Shown here one piece after another: positions 30,186 to 38,845 of a DNA stretch of 39,130 nt (within the stretch, counting starts at the first letter, position 1; every line of letters begins with the position of its first letter). Source of the DNA: a virus. The notes beneath the pieces are model-generated. The model did not search any database, was not told where the DNA came from, and saw nothing but the letters and a program-made list of their open reading frames with translations. The stretch covers positions 1 through 39,130 of the IMG/VR virus record IMGVR_UViG_3300010400_000035. One strand, 5' to 3'. The position numbers were made by a program, and so were the translations under genes.

Positions 30186-30965
30186 ATGACCTTTGAAAAG
30201 ACCTTTGAAGATTTGCTCAATGACATCCTGACCGACTACGACGGGCAGGGCATCGACCGCGCCGTGGGCACGCTCGCCTTCATCAAGGCGGCGTGTACCG
30301 CCTCGGCCTGCTGGGGAATCTACAAGTACCAGCAGTGGGTCTCCGATCAGATTCTGCCGGACACTGCCGACGATGATTTCATCCTGGGATGGGCGCGTCA
30401 GTTCGACATCACGATGAATCCCGGAGATACGCCGCTCGATATTCTGAACGCGCTGCTGCTCCGCTTTCGCAACCCGCCCGCAGGGGGCAACGCCGCAGAC
30501 TTTATCGCCTGGGCAGGCAGCGTCGCAGGCGTAAAAAAACCCGCCTTCATTTTCGAGAACATGGAAGCGCAAGGTCTGGGATCCATCGACCTGGTCATCA
30601 TTCCCAGCGACAGCGGTCTTGAAGAAATAGCCGACAGCGATCTGCTGGCGACTGTTTATGCCTATGTCAACGGTATACGGCCCACGGGCAGAGGCCCGCT
30701 TCGTGTTCTTCCCATTACCAAGCTCGCGGTCGATGTCACCATGACAGTGACGGGGAGTGCCGTAAATAAAATCACGCTGAAAACTCAGATCGAAGCGTTC
30801 ATGAAAGCTCTGGCTCCGCGTCAGACGCTTTACCGCTCGCAGCTCATTGCGCTGGCCATTGAAGCCGGTGCCACGAACGTGGTGCTGACTGCACCCGCCT
30901 CGGACGTGGCGCCCAGTGCAACCACCAACCAAACCATCAGGCCGGGGGATGTCGTTGTCACATAA
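30186..30965 (+). CDS. Baseplate assembly protein J-like (Mu gp47)
   Basis: 259 aa. LAFIKAACTASACWGIYKYQ, QWVSDQILPDTADDDFILGW and NALLLRFRNPPAGGNAADFI are baseplate J/gp47 features; PLRVLPITKLAVDVTMTVTG starts the C-terminal strand-rich part. It forms the wedge ring around the hub. Somewhat shorter than Mu gp47 (about 360 aa), probably from a reduced middle domain. Confidence 0.9.
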   Translation: MTFEKTFEDLLNDILTDYDGQGIDRAVGTLAFIKAACTASACWGIYKYQQWVSDQILPDTADDDFILGWARQFDITMNPGDTPLDILNALLLRFRNPPAGGNAADFIAWAGSVAGVKKPAFIFENMEAQGLGSIDLVIIPSDSGLEEIADSDLLATVYAYVNGIRPTGRGPLRVLPITKLAVDVTMTVTGSAVNKITLKTQIEAFMKALAPRQTLYRSQLIALAIEAGATNVVLTAPASDVAPSATTNQTIRPGDVVVT

Positions 30966-31632
30966 GCAGGTCTTGAAACAGCTTTTCCCCATTTCTTTGG
31001 GGGATGACGGCAGCGTCTTCGATCGTGATCTCACGGTGGAAGGTGCCGCGCTGGATAGAGCTGAGACCTCCGCAAATTCGCTGCTCGATCAGATTCTTCC
31101 GGAGACCTGCGATGCGGACATGCTGCTGCGCTGGTGCCGCATTCTTGATTTGACGCCTGATGCTTCGACGGAAGTGAACCGCGCGGCCGTGCTGTTCAAC
31201 CTGCGCCTTCGCGGCGGGCTTTCCGTTCCGCACTTCATTGCGCTGGCCGATTCGCTGGACTTTGAAATCGAGATCGACGACATGCGCCCCTTCGGCTGCG
31301 GTGTTGATACAGCCGGGTTTCCCATCTGGGATCCGGGCATCATCTGGTGCTGGAAAGTCACCGTCCTCAATCACGAACTCACGATGGATGATTTCATCGG
31401 CAAGGATGCGGCCGCTGTTACCGAAGGCGGCACGGGTTATCTGTGGACGTGGGATGCAGTCGGCGGCGTGCTTGAGAAACTCTTCAACCGCCTGAAGCCC
31501 GCCGGTGGCGTCGCGCTGTTCTTCTATCCGATGGACGGCGTCTTCGATGTCATCATCGACCATGCGGCCGACGAGGATGAAATAGAGGATTCGGCGGCCG
31601 ACGAGGATGAAATTCTGGACCACGCAGTTTAG
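30949..31632 (+). CDS. gp48-like tail protein (DUF2313) with acidic C-terminal repeat
   Basis: 227 aa from ATG 30949, preceded by GGGGG and overlapping gp47 by 17 bases. LDRAETSANSLLDQILPETC, then DADMLLRWCRILDLTPD, is the DUF2313 (YmfQ/gp48) signature. GVDTAGFPIWDPGIIWCWKV is also family-typical. The end has a 10-residue imperfect duplication (AADEDEIEDS, AADEDEILDH), encoded by a 20-base direct repeat at 30-base spacing. It links the baseplate to the fibres. Confidence 0.88.
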   Translation: MSLSHKQVLKQLFPISLGDDGSVFDRDLTVEGAALDRAETSANSLLDQILPETCDADMLLRWCRILDLTPDASTEVNRAAVLFNLRLRGGLSVPHFIALADSLDFEIEIDDMRPFGCGVDTAGFPIWDPGIIWCWKVTVLNHELTMDDFIGKDAAAVTEGGTGYLWTWDAVGGVLEKLFNRLKPAGGVALFFYPMDGVFDVIIDHAADEDEIEDSAADEDEILDHAV

Positions 31633-31640
31633 GAGCAACC

Positions 31641-32351
31641 ATGGCAACAATCATTCATGACCATTACGATACCGAATCCATTGCCTACGCTGCATTGGCC
31701 GACAAGCTGGGTCGCTGGGCCTTCGCGAAAGACACCAAGCGCATCCTGGTGAATGACGAAAACACCATTCGTTATTACTCGGTGGATAACGATAACCGCA
31801 TCAACTCGTTGGCCGTTCAGACCACCGAATTTGACGGAACAGAAACCACTTCCGATCCGGACACGGCCTTTTCGCTTCTGACCAACGCCATTGGACCTCT
31901 CACGCCATACGGCGGCCCGATAACGATTCCCGCGAACAAATGGGCTGCGGGCAAATTCATCCGCATGAGAAGCCGCGTGAACCTGGACCACGCCGAGACC
32001 ATCAACTTTCTCAGCACGATCAATGCAGATACGGGTCATGCCAACAGCATCAGCACCGCCGACCTGCCCGAGGCATTTGCCGCCGGTGACCTGTTTCTTG
32101 AAACCACCATCACCTGTCAGAACTCCGGCAGCGGCATTTTTTCCATTCTGCAAAAACTCGTCGCCTGGGATGGTGCGCTCATGCAGACCGTCTTCACCGA
32201 CCCGGACACCTACACCGTCAGCGGCTACGACTGCGCCGCTGCCACCGACATCGATTTTCTCATGAAGATGATTGAACCAGGAGTGACGGAAGAAAACTTC
32301 CGGGTGCTCGAATGCATCGTTGAAACCAACATCCAAGGACTCGCAGCATGA
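31641..32351 (+). CDS. Hypothetical tail-fibre module protein
   Basis: 236 aa, not recognised. Beta-rich, with a short N-terminal helical piece (MATIIHDHYDTESIAYAALA). ITIPANKWAAGKFIRMRSRV and NSGSGIFSILQKLVAWDGAL suggest a jelly-roll type virion protein. AGGAGCAACC precedes ATG 31641. Its place between gp48 and the fibres suggests a fibre base or receptor-binding part. Confidence 0.65.
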   Translation: MATIIHDHYDTESIAYAALADKLGRWAFAKDTKRILVNDENTIRYYSVDNDNRINSLAVQTTEFDGTETTSDPDTAFSLLTNAIGPLTPYGGPITIPANKWAAGKFIRMRSRVNLDHAETINFLSTINADTGHANSISTADLPEAFAAGDLFLETTITCQNSGSGIFSILQKLVAWDGALMQTVFTDPDTYTVSGYDCAAATDIDFLMKMIEPGVTEENFRVLECIVETNIQGLAA

Positions 32352-33106
32352 TCTCCCTCATCATTCCTTTCATGAATTCCAACCCGGCGCGGCTGGCCTC
32401 GTTCTATTTCCTGCTGGCCTGGGCGCGTCTGATGTACAAGAACATCGGCGAAATCATCGTTGTCGAGCAGAACGGCGAAACGAAGATGCCGGACTTCGTG
32501 CGGCGCATTGCGGTGACCGACGCCTGCCCGCTCATGCTGAAGGCCAAATGCGTGAACGCGGGCGCGAAGGCCGCAAAATACGATCTGCTGCTCATCAACG
32601 ACTCTGACACGCTGCTGAAGCCGGAAAACATTCCAGAGTCGTTGGACGAGAAGACGATGGTGATTCCGCTAATCGCGCAACGTGCGCTCACGAAGGATGA
32701 AACGCTGGCCGTCCTCGCGATGAATCCCAAAGAGGTGGACTTTGCAGCTCTCGCCCTCCAGGGCAAGCGTCGCTTCGGTGGTTCACCCGGCGGTGCGCAG
32801 CTCATCTCCAAAGCTCTGTTCAAGAAATCGGGCGGTCTCGATGAAGGGTATGTCGGCCATAACGGACAGGACTACGACTTCGAAGCCAGCGTCAAGGCGG
32901 CAGGCGGTGCAGTGCGGTATCCGAAGGATCACTTCGCCGTCGGCATTCACCTGTGGCATCCCATCGACCAGCGCGGGACCTATGTGGAGAAGAACAAGCA
33001 GCAGGCGGCGGCTCGGATTGCCAACGCGCTGAAGCTCAAGGTGAAATCCGCTCCGGACCTCGAAGGATTCGAAGCGGCGGTGAAGACGCTGGCAAAGGGG
33101 AATTGA
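32348..33106 (+). CDS. Glycosyltransferase, GT-A family 2-like
   Basis: 252 aa. MISLIIPFMNSNPARLASFY is the first strand and nucleotide-binding loop, LLLINDSDTLLKPENIPE contains the DxD-type metal motif (D85-x-D87), and GHNGQDYDFEASVKAAGG (about 170-187) is the acceptor-side E/D motif of GT-A enzymes. It would transfer a sugar from a nucleotide-sugar donor. Such genes are unusual among structural fibre genes; it may glycosylate a virion protein or change host surface glycans. ATGA overlap with the gene before. Confidence 0.82.
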   Translation: MISLIIPFMNSNPARLASFYFLLAWARLMYKNIGEIIVVEQNGETKMPDFVRRIAVTDACPLMLKAKCVNAGAKAAKYDLLLINDSDTLLKPENIPESLDEKTMVIPLIAQRALTKDETLAVLAMNPKEVDFAALALQGKRRFGGSPGGAQLISKALFKKSGGLDEGYVGHNGQDYDFEASVKAAGGAVRYPKDHFAVGIHLWHPIDQRGTYVEKNKQQAAARIANALKLKVKSAPDLEGFEAAVKTLAKGN

Positions 33107-33107
33107 A

Positions 33108-33629
33108 ATGGCGACGACCACTGACAAGATTGCCTACGACACTTACACCGCCATGACGGTGACTAACCTGCAATCGCTGGCGAACGATGCCACCGATGTG
33201 TTTGCGGGGTGGCAGTCTGCGCGTGTGAGCAACCTTTCCACGTTGGCGGATGACTATGAGGTCATCATTGATCTTCCCACGGCGGCAACGTCACCGGCCA
33301 ACGATAGCGCGGCATACGTGTACCTGGTTCCCTGGGTGACCACAGACGGCGGGACAACGTGGATCACGGGTGGAAATTTTGGAACCACTACGCTCCCAAC
33401 GGGTACAGAAGGAACCGCGAACATGAGCGACCCGAACAGTATGAAAGGGCCGATCGCGATTCCTTACAAGGTGACTTCGCAGCGGTTGCAGGCATATTTC
33501 AACGTGGCGGCCCTTTGCGGAGGCGTTGTACCAGATGGCTGGAGTTTGGCGATACGAAACTGCACGGGAGCCGCGTTAAGCACCGGCTGCGTCGTATCCT
33601 ATCGCGCGATCACCTATACGAACTCATAA
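33108..33629 (+). CDS. Hypothetical virion surface protein
   Basis: 173 aa, not recognised. It has the Ser/Thr/Gly-rich, strand-rich make-up of small virion adhesins (DGGTTWITGGNFGTTTLPTG). AAGGGGAATTGAA precedes ATG 33108. It follows the glycosyltransferase by one base, so the two are translated together, and it could be its substrate. Confidence 0.6.
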   Translation: MATTTDKIAYDTYTAMTVTNLQSLANDATDVFAGWQSARVSNLSTLADDYEVIIDLPTAATSPANDSAAYVYLVPWVTTDGGTTWITGGNFGTTTLPTGTEGTANMSDPNSMKGPIAIPYKVTSQRLQAYFNVAALCGGVVPDGWSLAIRNCTGAALSTGCVVSYRAITYTNS

Positions 33630-33632
33630 GCG

Positions 33633-34460
33633 ATGCCATACCGAAAATCTAAACCGTGGGGCCAGTTGAAGCCGCCAGTGGGTTCCAGGATAAACTGGGG
33701 CCACCCGCTTTCAGTTGGGTTGATCTCATGTTGCCTTTTGAATGAAGGCGCGGGCGGCATCGCTCGGGACATTGTGCGGAATTATAACGGCACATTGACC
33801 AACATGGCCAGCCCCGGCACATCAACAAGCGGATGGACAGTGGGGAGATTTGGACGCGGTGTTGCATTCGATAACTCAAACGACGCCATCTCCCTTCCCA
33901 CATCCACCTTTTTCGACATCACCACACAGGTGACCATTGCAGTATGGGCAAAGCAAACCACCAATGGCGATGTGGTTCTGTGTTGCCGAAATGTTGCGGG
34001 ATCTGAAGGCTACGAGCTTCGCGCAAGCCGCGCCAGTTCGGACAAGTTCAATTTTGTTGTGGTCATTTCCGGGTCAGCCAAGATTGCCACCGGCAACACG
34101 GGCGTGAATGCCTCGGTGAACAAGTGGATGCACATCGTCGGCACCTTCGGACGCGGAAACGTCAATATCTACGTCAACGGAATCTTGGAAGGTACTACGG
34201 CGGCCTCCGGATCTTGCCGTTCCACCTCCGGCGCAGCCATGGGCATCGGAAGAGACGTTGCAAACAGCCTTAACTCCTATGCCGGAGTCATCGACCACTG
34301 CATGATTTGGAATCGGGAGCTTTACGCCGGTGAAATCATGAAACTCTACACAGATCCATTCTGCATCATTGAAAGCCCACGCCGGAGAATCATCAGCCAG
34401 GTTGTTTCCGCGACCACCGGCAGACTCCTTGCCCTTCGAAGAAAGATGGTGACTGCATGA
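33633..34460 (+). CDS. LamG/concanavalin-like lectin-fold fibre protein
   Basis: 275 aa. Residues about 25-240 form a LamG-like jelly roll: LLNEGAGGIARDIVRNYNGT, AFDNSNDAISLPTSTFFDIT, then ITVAVWAKQ-type strand (VTIAVWAKQTT), HIVGTFGRGNVNIYVNGIL and AGVIDHCMIWNRELYAGEIM. This fold binds sugars, so it is a likely receptor-binding or adhesion protein. A basic helical tail (ESPRRRIISQVV) may anchor it. Confidence 0.82.
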   Translation: MPYRKSKPWGQLKPPVGSRINWGHPLSVGLISCCLLNEGAGGIARDIVRNYNGTLTNMASPGTSTSGWTVGRFGRGVAFDNSNDAISLPTSTFFDITTQVTIAVWAKQTTNGDVVLCCRNVAGSEGYELRASRASSDKFNFVVVISGSAKIATGNTGVNASVNKWMHIVGTFGRGNVNIYVNGILEGTTAASGSCRSTSGAAMGIGRDVANSLNSYAGVIDHCMIWNRELYAGEIMKLYTDPFCIIESPRRRIISQVVSATTGRLLALRRKMVTA

Positions 34461-37357
34461 TAGTCGCACCTGGTACAACCTCTGTCAGCGTTGATGTGTT
34501 TTTCGCCGACGATACCGGCGCGGCCGTGACCGGCAAGGTCGCCGCTGATTTTCCCGTGTGCAAATGGTCGGGAGGATCGAACACTGCTGACACGACCATA
34601 ACCCTCACAGACCTCGCGGCCATCACCACGGCGCATCCGAATGACAACACCGCAGGCGGAATAAAGGAACGCGAGGGCGGCTGGTACAGGCTTGACCTTC
34701 CGAACAACATGATCACTGCTGCCGGAAACAAGCGGTTGACGTTCGCGGAAACCACCAACAAGCGCATCATGTGTGAAGCGATCATAGTTGCCAATGTTCC
34801 CGCAGACGTTAAAACGTGGCTCACCGTCGCTCCTGCTGCCTTGTCCACCAACGGATATGTGAAAACTGTTCTTCTGCGCTGGCTCACGGATGACACCGCC
34901 GGGACTCCGGTCGCGCTCTCGACAAACGGTTATTTGCAGACAATGCTTCTGCGCTGGCTGACCGACAACGCTGCGGGAACGCCGGTGGCTCTGTCCACCA
35001 ATGGACTCCTGCAAATCATGGTCATGCGGTGGCTCACGGATAATGCCGGAGGAACTCCGGACGCTCTCTCTTCAGGAAAGATGCCCGCCGACGTGAAGCT
35101 ATGGCTCACCACGGCACCCGCAACAGTTTCCACCAACGGCTATGTGAAGACAGTCGTTTTGCGCTGGCTCACGGATGATGCGGGTGGAACGCCTGATGCG
35201 CTGGTATCTGGTAAACTGCCTGCGGACGTGAAGAAGTGGCTGGCTGCCACTCCCGCCGCACTCTCGACGAATGGCTATGCGCAAGCCATGCTCGTGCGCT
35301 GGCTGACGGATGATGCAGCAGGAACTCCGAACGCGCTGACAGCAAATAAAAACCTTCCGTCTGCCGTCATTGAATGGATTTCGACGGTCCTGACTGAAAG
35401 CGCAGTCGGCCGATTCATCGGGGGAATGAAACAGTATTTCAATGTGGCCTCTCCTGCATCAACAATGGAAGCGATTACAAGGGTTGTGGATCTGACAAAC
35501 CTCCCAGCGGTCCCAACGGACTGGTTGACGGCCGCAGGTGTGAAATCGGACGCGGTGACGAAGATACAATCCGGACTTGCAACAGCAGCGAACGTGTCAG
35601 CAACACAGGCCGCGATCCTTGCGGTCCTCGGTACGCCCTCCGCTTCGCTGGCTGCCGACATCACTGCGATCTATACCATCGTGAACAGTGGAAGCTATGG
35701 GAATTCTGCGCTTCTCAGCGCCCTTCAGAACATTCAAAACAACACTTTTATTTCGACAAGCATTCCGGGCACGCTCGAACGTCCGGACTCGGGCAGCGTC
35801 ACAGTCGGGATCACGCTTCTGTTCTGCGATGAAACAGGAGCAGCAAAGAACCTCGACAGTGGAAATCCGACGATTACCCTGACGAACGACGCGACCACGG
35901 ACATGTCCTCACGACTTGGATCCATCAGCAATCCATCAACGGGCAAGTACACGCTGAACTACACGTCTTCAGTCACCGATACGATTGAAGGATTGCATTG
36001 GGAAGTCACCGGAACGGTCAACAGCAAGTTGCGGCGTTATGTCGCCTACATGCAGATCGTCGATACGACGGCCGTCAGCTTCACCAGCACGGACCGCACG
36101 AACATGGGAACGATTCTCAGCAGAATCAGCGGCCCCGTTGCGCTGGAAGCCAGCCTTCAGGCTTTGATTGCCACGATTGGCGTGGCAGGTGCCGGTCTCA
36201 CGGCCGCCGACGATGCCGTCATCGCGGCGATTGCTGCTCTGTACAACATCTCACCGGCGCAAGTGCGGACCGCGATCGGATTGGCTTCCGCGAACCTGGA
36301 CACGCAGCTTGACACGATTACAGGAAAGGTCGCAAACCTTCCCGCGTCTCCGGCTTCAACCAGCGACGTGACAAGTGCACGAGATACGATTCTCTCGAAG
36401 TTGCTGAAGTATGTACAACTGCTTTTCCGCAAGGATGCGGCCGTCGCCACCGACAACTCCACGGAACTCACAGCAATCAACTCAAATGGCGGCAGTGGCG
36501 GCGGTGATGCAAATCCAACAACCGATTCGTTGCAAGCGATTCGCGATCATGGTGATGCAGCCTGGATAACGGCCGTCGGATTCTCGACGCTGACCGCCGC
36601 AGAGGTCTGGTCATACGTTGACCGGCAGCTCTCGGAATTCGGATTCACACCCGCCCTCGATGAGGCCTACGATCGGGCTAAGAACGCCGTTTCATTCACC
36701 GAGGTTTCCGATGGCCTTCAGGCCATTATTGATCTGCTTCCCGAGGCGGCGGATAACGAAAGCATTGGCAGCATTCTGGCCCTTGCCAACACCATCAATG
36801 ACATCACGACTCAGTTCAGGTTCGCAGTTGAAAACCGAGTCGATGCCACTGCTTCATTCACGCTGTCGGATGAGCAAATCGCTTCTCTGGCTGCAATCCT
36901 TGGACCTATCATCTGGCAGAATGACTATCGAACGCTCACTTACCCTTCCGGAGGCGCATTGCCTCCAGGAGAAGGGCCGGACATTGTCGTGGTAGTGGCG
37001 ACGGACTGGACCTTCGACATCACAGACCTCGGTTCACTCGAAGGCAGCACCAAGCTGCTGTTCACAGCCAAGTCCTCACTCTCCGATTCTGACGAAAAGG
37101 CCTATGTGCAAGTCGAAGAGACCGAAGGCTTGATCCGTATTGCAGGAGCTGCTGGCAGTTCAGGAAGCGCCACCATCACCATCAATGACGCCGTCGCAGG
37201 AAACATCACCGTTACCGTGTCTGCGGCTGCCACGGCCGCTTTGAGGCCCATGAATGGCCTCTATGACATGAAGAAAAAGAATGGGGCAGGGAAATGGCTT
37301 CCTTTGCCTGGTGGAAAGTTTACGGCTCTTCCCATCGTCACTCGAACCGTTGATTAA
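34457..37357 (+). CDS. Large repeat-containing tail fibre protein with two BppU-like domains
   Basis: 966 aa, the longest fibre gene. Residues 1-110 and about 430-540 look like BppU-type Ig-like domains (VDVFFADDTGAAVTGKVAAD; VGITLLFCDETGAAKNLDSG), which attach phage fibres or baseplates. Between them, residues about 115-300 hold five copies of ALSTNGYxxTxLLRWLTDDA alternating with TPDALxSGKxPADVKxWL units. A helical stretch (about 300-430 and 545-830) and a beta C-terminal domain follow. Overlaps the lectin gene by four bases. Confidence 0.8.
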   Translation: MIVAPGTTSVSVDVFFADDTGAAVTGKVAADFPVCKWSGGSNTADTTITLTDLAAITTAHPNDNTAGGIKEREGGWYRLDLPNNMITAAGNKRLTFAETTNKRIMCEAIIVANVPADVKTWLTVAPAALSTNGYVKTVLLRWLTDDTAGTPVALSTNGYLQTMLLRWLTDNAAGTPVALSTNGLLQIMVMRWLTDNAGGTPDALSSGKMPADVKLWLTTAPATVSTNGYVKTVVLRWLTDDAGGTPDALVSGKLPADVKKWLAATPAALSTNGYAQAMLVRWLTDDAAGTPNALTANKNLPSAVIEWISTVLTESAVGRFIGGMKQYFNVASPASTMEAITRVVDLTNLPAVPTDWLTAAGVKSDAVTKIQSGLATAANVSATQAAILAVLGTPSASLAADITAIYTIVNSGSYGNSALLSALQNIQNNTFISTSIPGTLERPDSGSVTVGITLLFCDETGAAKNLDSGNPTITLTNDATTDMSSRLGSISNPSTGKYTLNYTSSVTDTIEGLHWEVTGTVNSKLRRYVAYMQIVDTTAVSFTSTDRTNMGTILSRISGPVALEASLQALIATIGVAGAGLTAADDAVIAAIAALYNISPAQVRTAIGLASANLDTQLDTITGKVANLPASPASTSDVTSARDTILSKLLKYVQLLFRKDAAVATDNSTELTAINSNGGSGGGDANPTTDSLQAIRDHGDAAWITAVGFSTLTAAEVWSYVDRQLSEFGFTPALDEAYDRAKNAVSFTEVSDGLQAIIDLLPEAADNESIGSILALANTINDITTQFRFAVENRVDATASFTLSDEQIASLAAILGPIIWQNDYRTLTYPSGGALPPGEGPDIVVVVATDWTFDITDLGSLEGSTKLLFTAKSSLSDSDEKAYVQVEETEGLIRIAGAAGSSGSATITINDAVAGNITVTVSAAATAALRPMNGLYDMKKKNGAGKWLPLPGGKFTALPIVTRTVD
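34802..35350 (+). repeat. Degenerate 75-bp repeats in the fibre gene
   Basis: Five copies of a roughly 25-residue unit around STNGY and LRWLTD, with two inserted PADVKxWL segments. Third positions differ between copies, so the repeats are old or under protein-level selection, unlike the identical 36-bp repeats at 1-168. Confidence 0.8.
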
Positions 37358-37378
37358 GCAAGAATAAAGGGGCTTAAA

Positions 37379-38800
37379 ATGACCATGAAAACCTTCGTTG
37401 ACGGCAACCCGGCAACACCCACTCCGACACCAGGAACCGTTGTGAATGCGGAATGGTTGAACCTTATCGACGACAGAAAAATGGTCCAGGAAGAGCTGGT
37501 GAACCCCTTGCGGCTTAGTGGTGCCGATTACAATGCGGCAACGCTGAATGCGGCCATTGCCACAATCGAGGAAGGCGGATACACACACATTTTGATCCCC
37601 AGAGGCAACTGGCTTATCGATGCGCCAGTTGATTTCATTGGGCAACAAGGAATCGTCATCATTGCACCGGGTGCAACCTTCACCAGCTCGGGAGACCCTG
37701 CCACCAACAACGTAAAGCTGCCGCCGGACACCATCATCAACGGTGCCAAAAACATGTTCCCCAAGGTCGAAGGATTCATACTGTTTCCTATCGGATACAA
37801 GGGACTTGTTTCACCAGAATGGTGGGGTGCTCAGGCCGGGTTCGATGCCAGTTTTACCGAGGGTGCCGAGGCTAATCTGGCCGCCTTCAATGCAATGGCC
37901 ACAGCATACGAAGGATTGATTTGGGATCTGCGCGGTAAATATTATGTCTCCGAAGCGCCCACGATTCCCACACAAACTCGCGTCCAAGGTCCAGGGAGCA
38001 TCTATATCACCGACGAGACCCTCGTTGTCGAAGGAACCGTCAGCACGCCTCTTACTCTGGAAGAGGTAATCACCGAACTACACGGCTTTGAAAGTGCGCA
38101 GGAGTCTGTTAATTCGACGCAGACCGGAATTAATAGTGGGTTCTCTGATTCGATTGGCACGCTTTCGACAGGCCTGTCAGCCGAATCCACTGCACGCGCT
38201 GCCGCAGATGATACTTTGCAGGACAACATCGATGCGATAAAAGCTCGTATCTTGAAATCGACATTACAAGCGGACAGCGTGGGGAATGTAGGCGGCTCGG
38301 ATTACCTTCTTTTTGATCGCATTTTCGATCCCAGCACTTTTGCGGCCAACGACAGCATCGTTTGGGAATTAGTCGGATTTGGTGGTGGTGTGCCAGGCTT
38401 TAATTTCTCAATAAACTTTGGTGGCACAACCTTTTTCCAGCTTTTTGATGTCATCAATTCCGGTGGGCCGGACATCAACGTGGGCGGCGCAGGCGTCGAT
38501 TTCCATTTTCATGCTAAAATTCGGCTTCGATACATCCCTGCTGCGACGAACAAATATCACCTGTCAATCGATGTTTTCGGCTTCGAATCCATACAGAAAT
38601 TTACGGCCAACAGGTCGCATCTTTATGAGTTAAATGTGAACTCGTCCGGAATCGTTCTAAGCAGCGGTATCTTGGTCTCAAAATTTCGCGCTCTGAAGTC
38701 TGGCCCCGGAGCCAGCATGAACACAGCAAATCAGTGTCAGATTCATGATTATCGCTGTTATTTTGAGAAAGGAATCGCCACAGGGCCAACCGCCACTTAG
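37379..38800 (+). CDS. Tail fibre/spike with pectate-lyase-like start and coiled coil
   Basis: 473 aa from ATG 37379 (AAGGGGC upstream). Residues about 50-220 have a beta-helix start of the pectate-lyase-3 type (LNAAIATIEEGGYTHILIPR, then GNWLIDAPVDFIGQQGIVII). About 230-290 is a heptad coiled coil (SAESTARAAADDTLQDNIDA). The last ~180 residues form a Gly/Phe-rich beta domain (FNFSINFGGTTFFQLFDV) that probably binds the host. It is the last phage gene before the right end. Confidence 0.78.
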   Translation: MTMKTFVDGNPATPTPTPGTVVNAEWLNLIDDRKMVQEELVNPLRLSGADYNAATLNAAIATIEEGGYTHILIPRGNWLIDAPVDFIGQQGIVIIAPGATFTSSGDPATNNVKLPPDTIINGAKNMFPKVEGFILFPIGYKGLVSPEWWGAQAGFDASFTEGAEANLAAFNAMATAYEGLIWDLRGKYYVSEAPTIPTQTRVQGPGSIYITDETLVVEGTVSTPLTLEEVITELHGFESAQESVNSTQTGINSGFSDSIGTLSTGLSAESTARAAADDTLQDNIDAIKARILKSTLQADSVGNVGGSDYLLFDRIFDPSTFAANDSIVWELVGFGGGVPGFNFSINFGGTTFFQLFDVINSGGPDINVGGAGVDFHFHAKIRLRYIPAATNKYHLSIDVFGFESIQKFTANRSHLYELNVNSSGIVLSSGILVSKFRALKSGPGASMNTANQCQIHDYRCYFEKGIATGPTAT

Positions 38801-38825
38801 ACTGGCCGGAAAGCCGCGTTTTAAT

Positions 38826-38845
38826 CACGTTTAAACTCGTGTTTT
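38826..38845 (+). terminator. Weak terminator-like hairpin after the fibre gene
   Basis: CACG (38826-38829) pairs with CGTG (38838-38841) around TTTAAACT, followed by TTTT. The stem is short, and nearby A/T pairs extend it by two. It may end the late transcript just before the phage end, or simply be part of the end region. Confidence 0.35.

Noticed and set aside
29829-31034. 401-codon minus-strand open frame opposite gp46-gp48
   Set aside because: Spans three recognised plus-strand baseplate genes and has no family resemblance.
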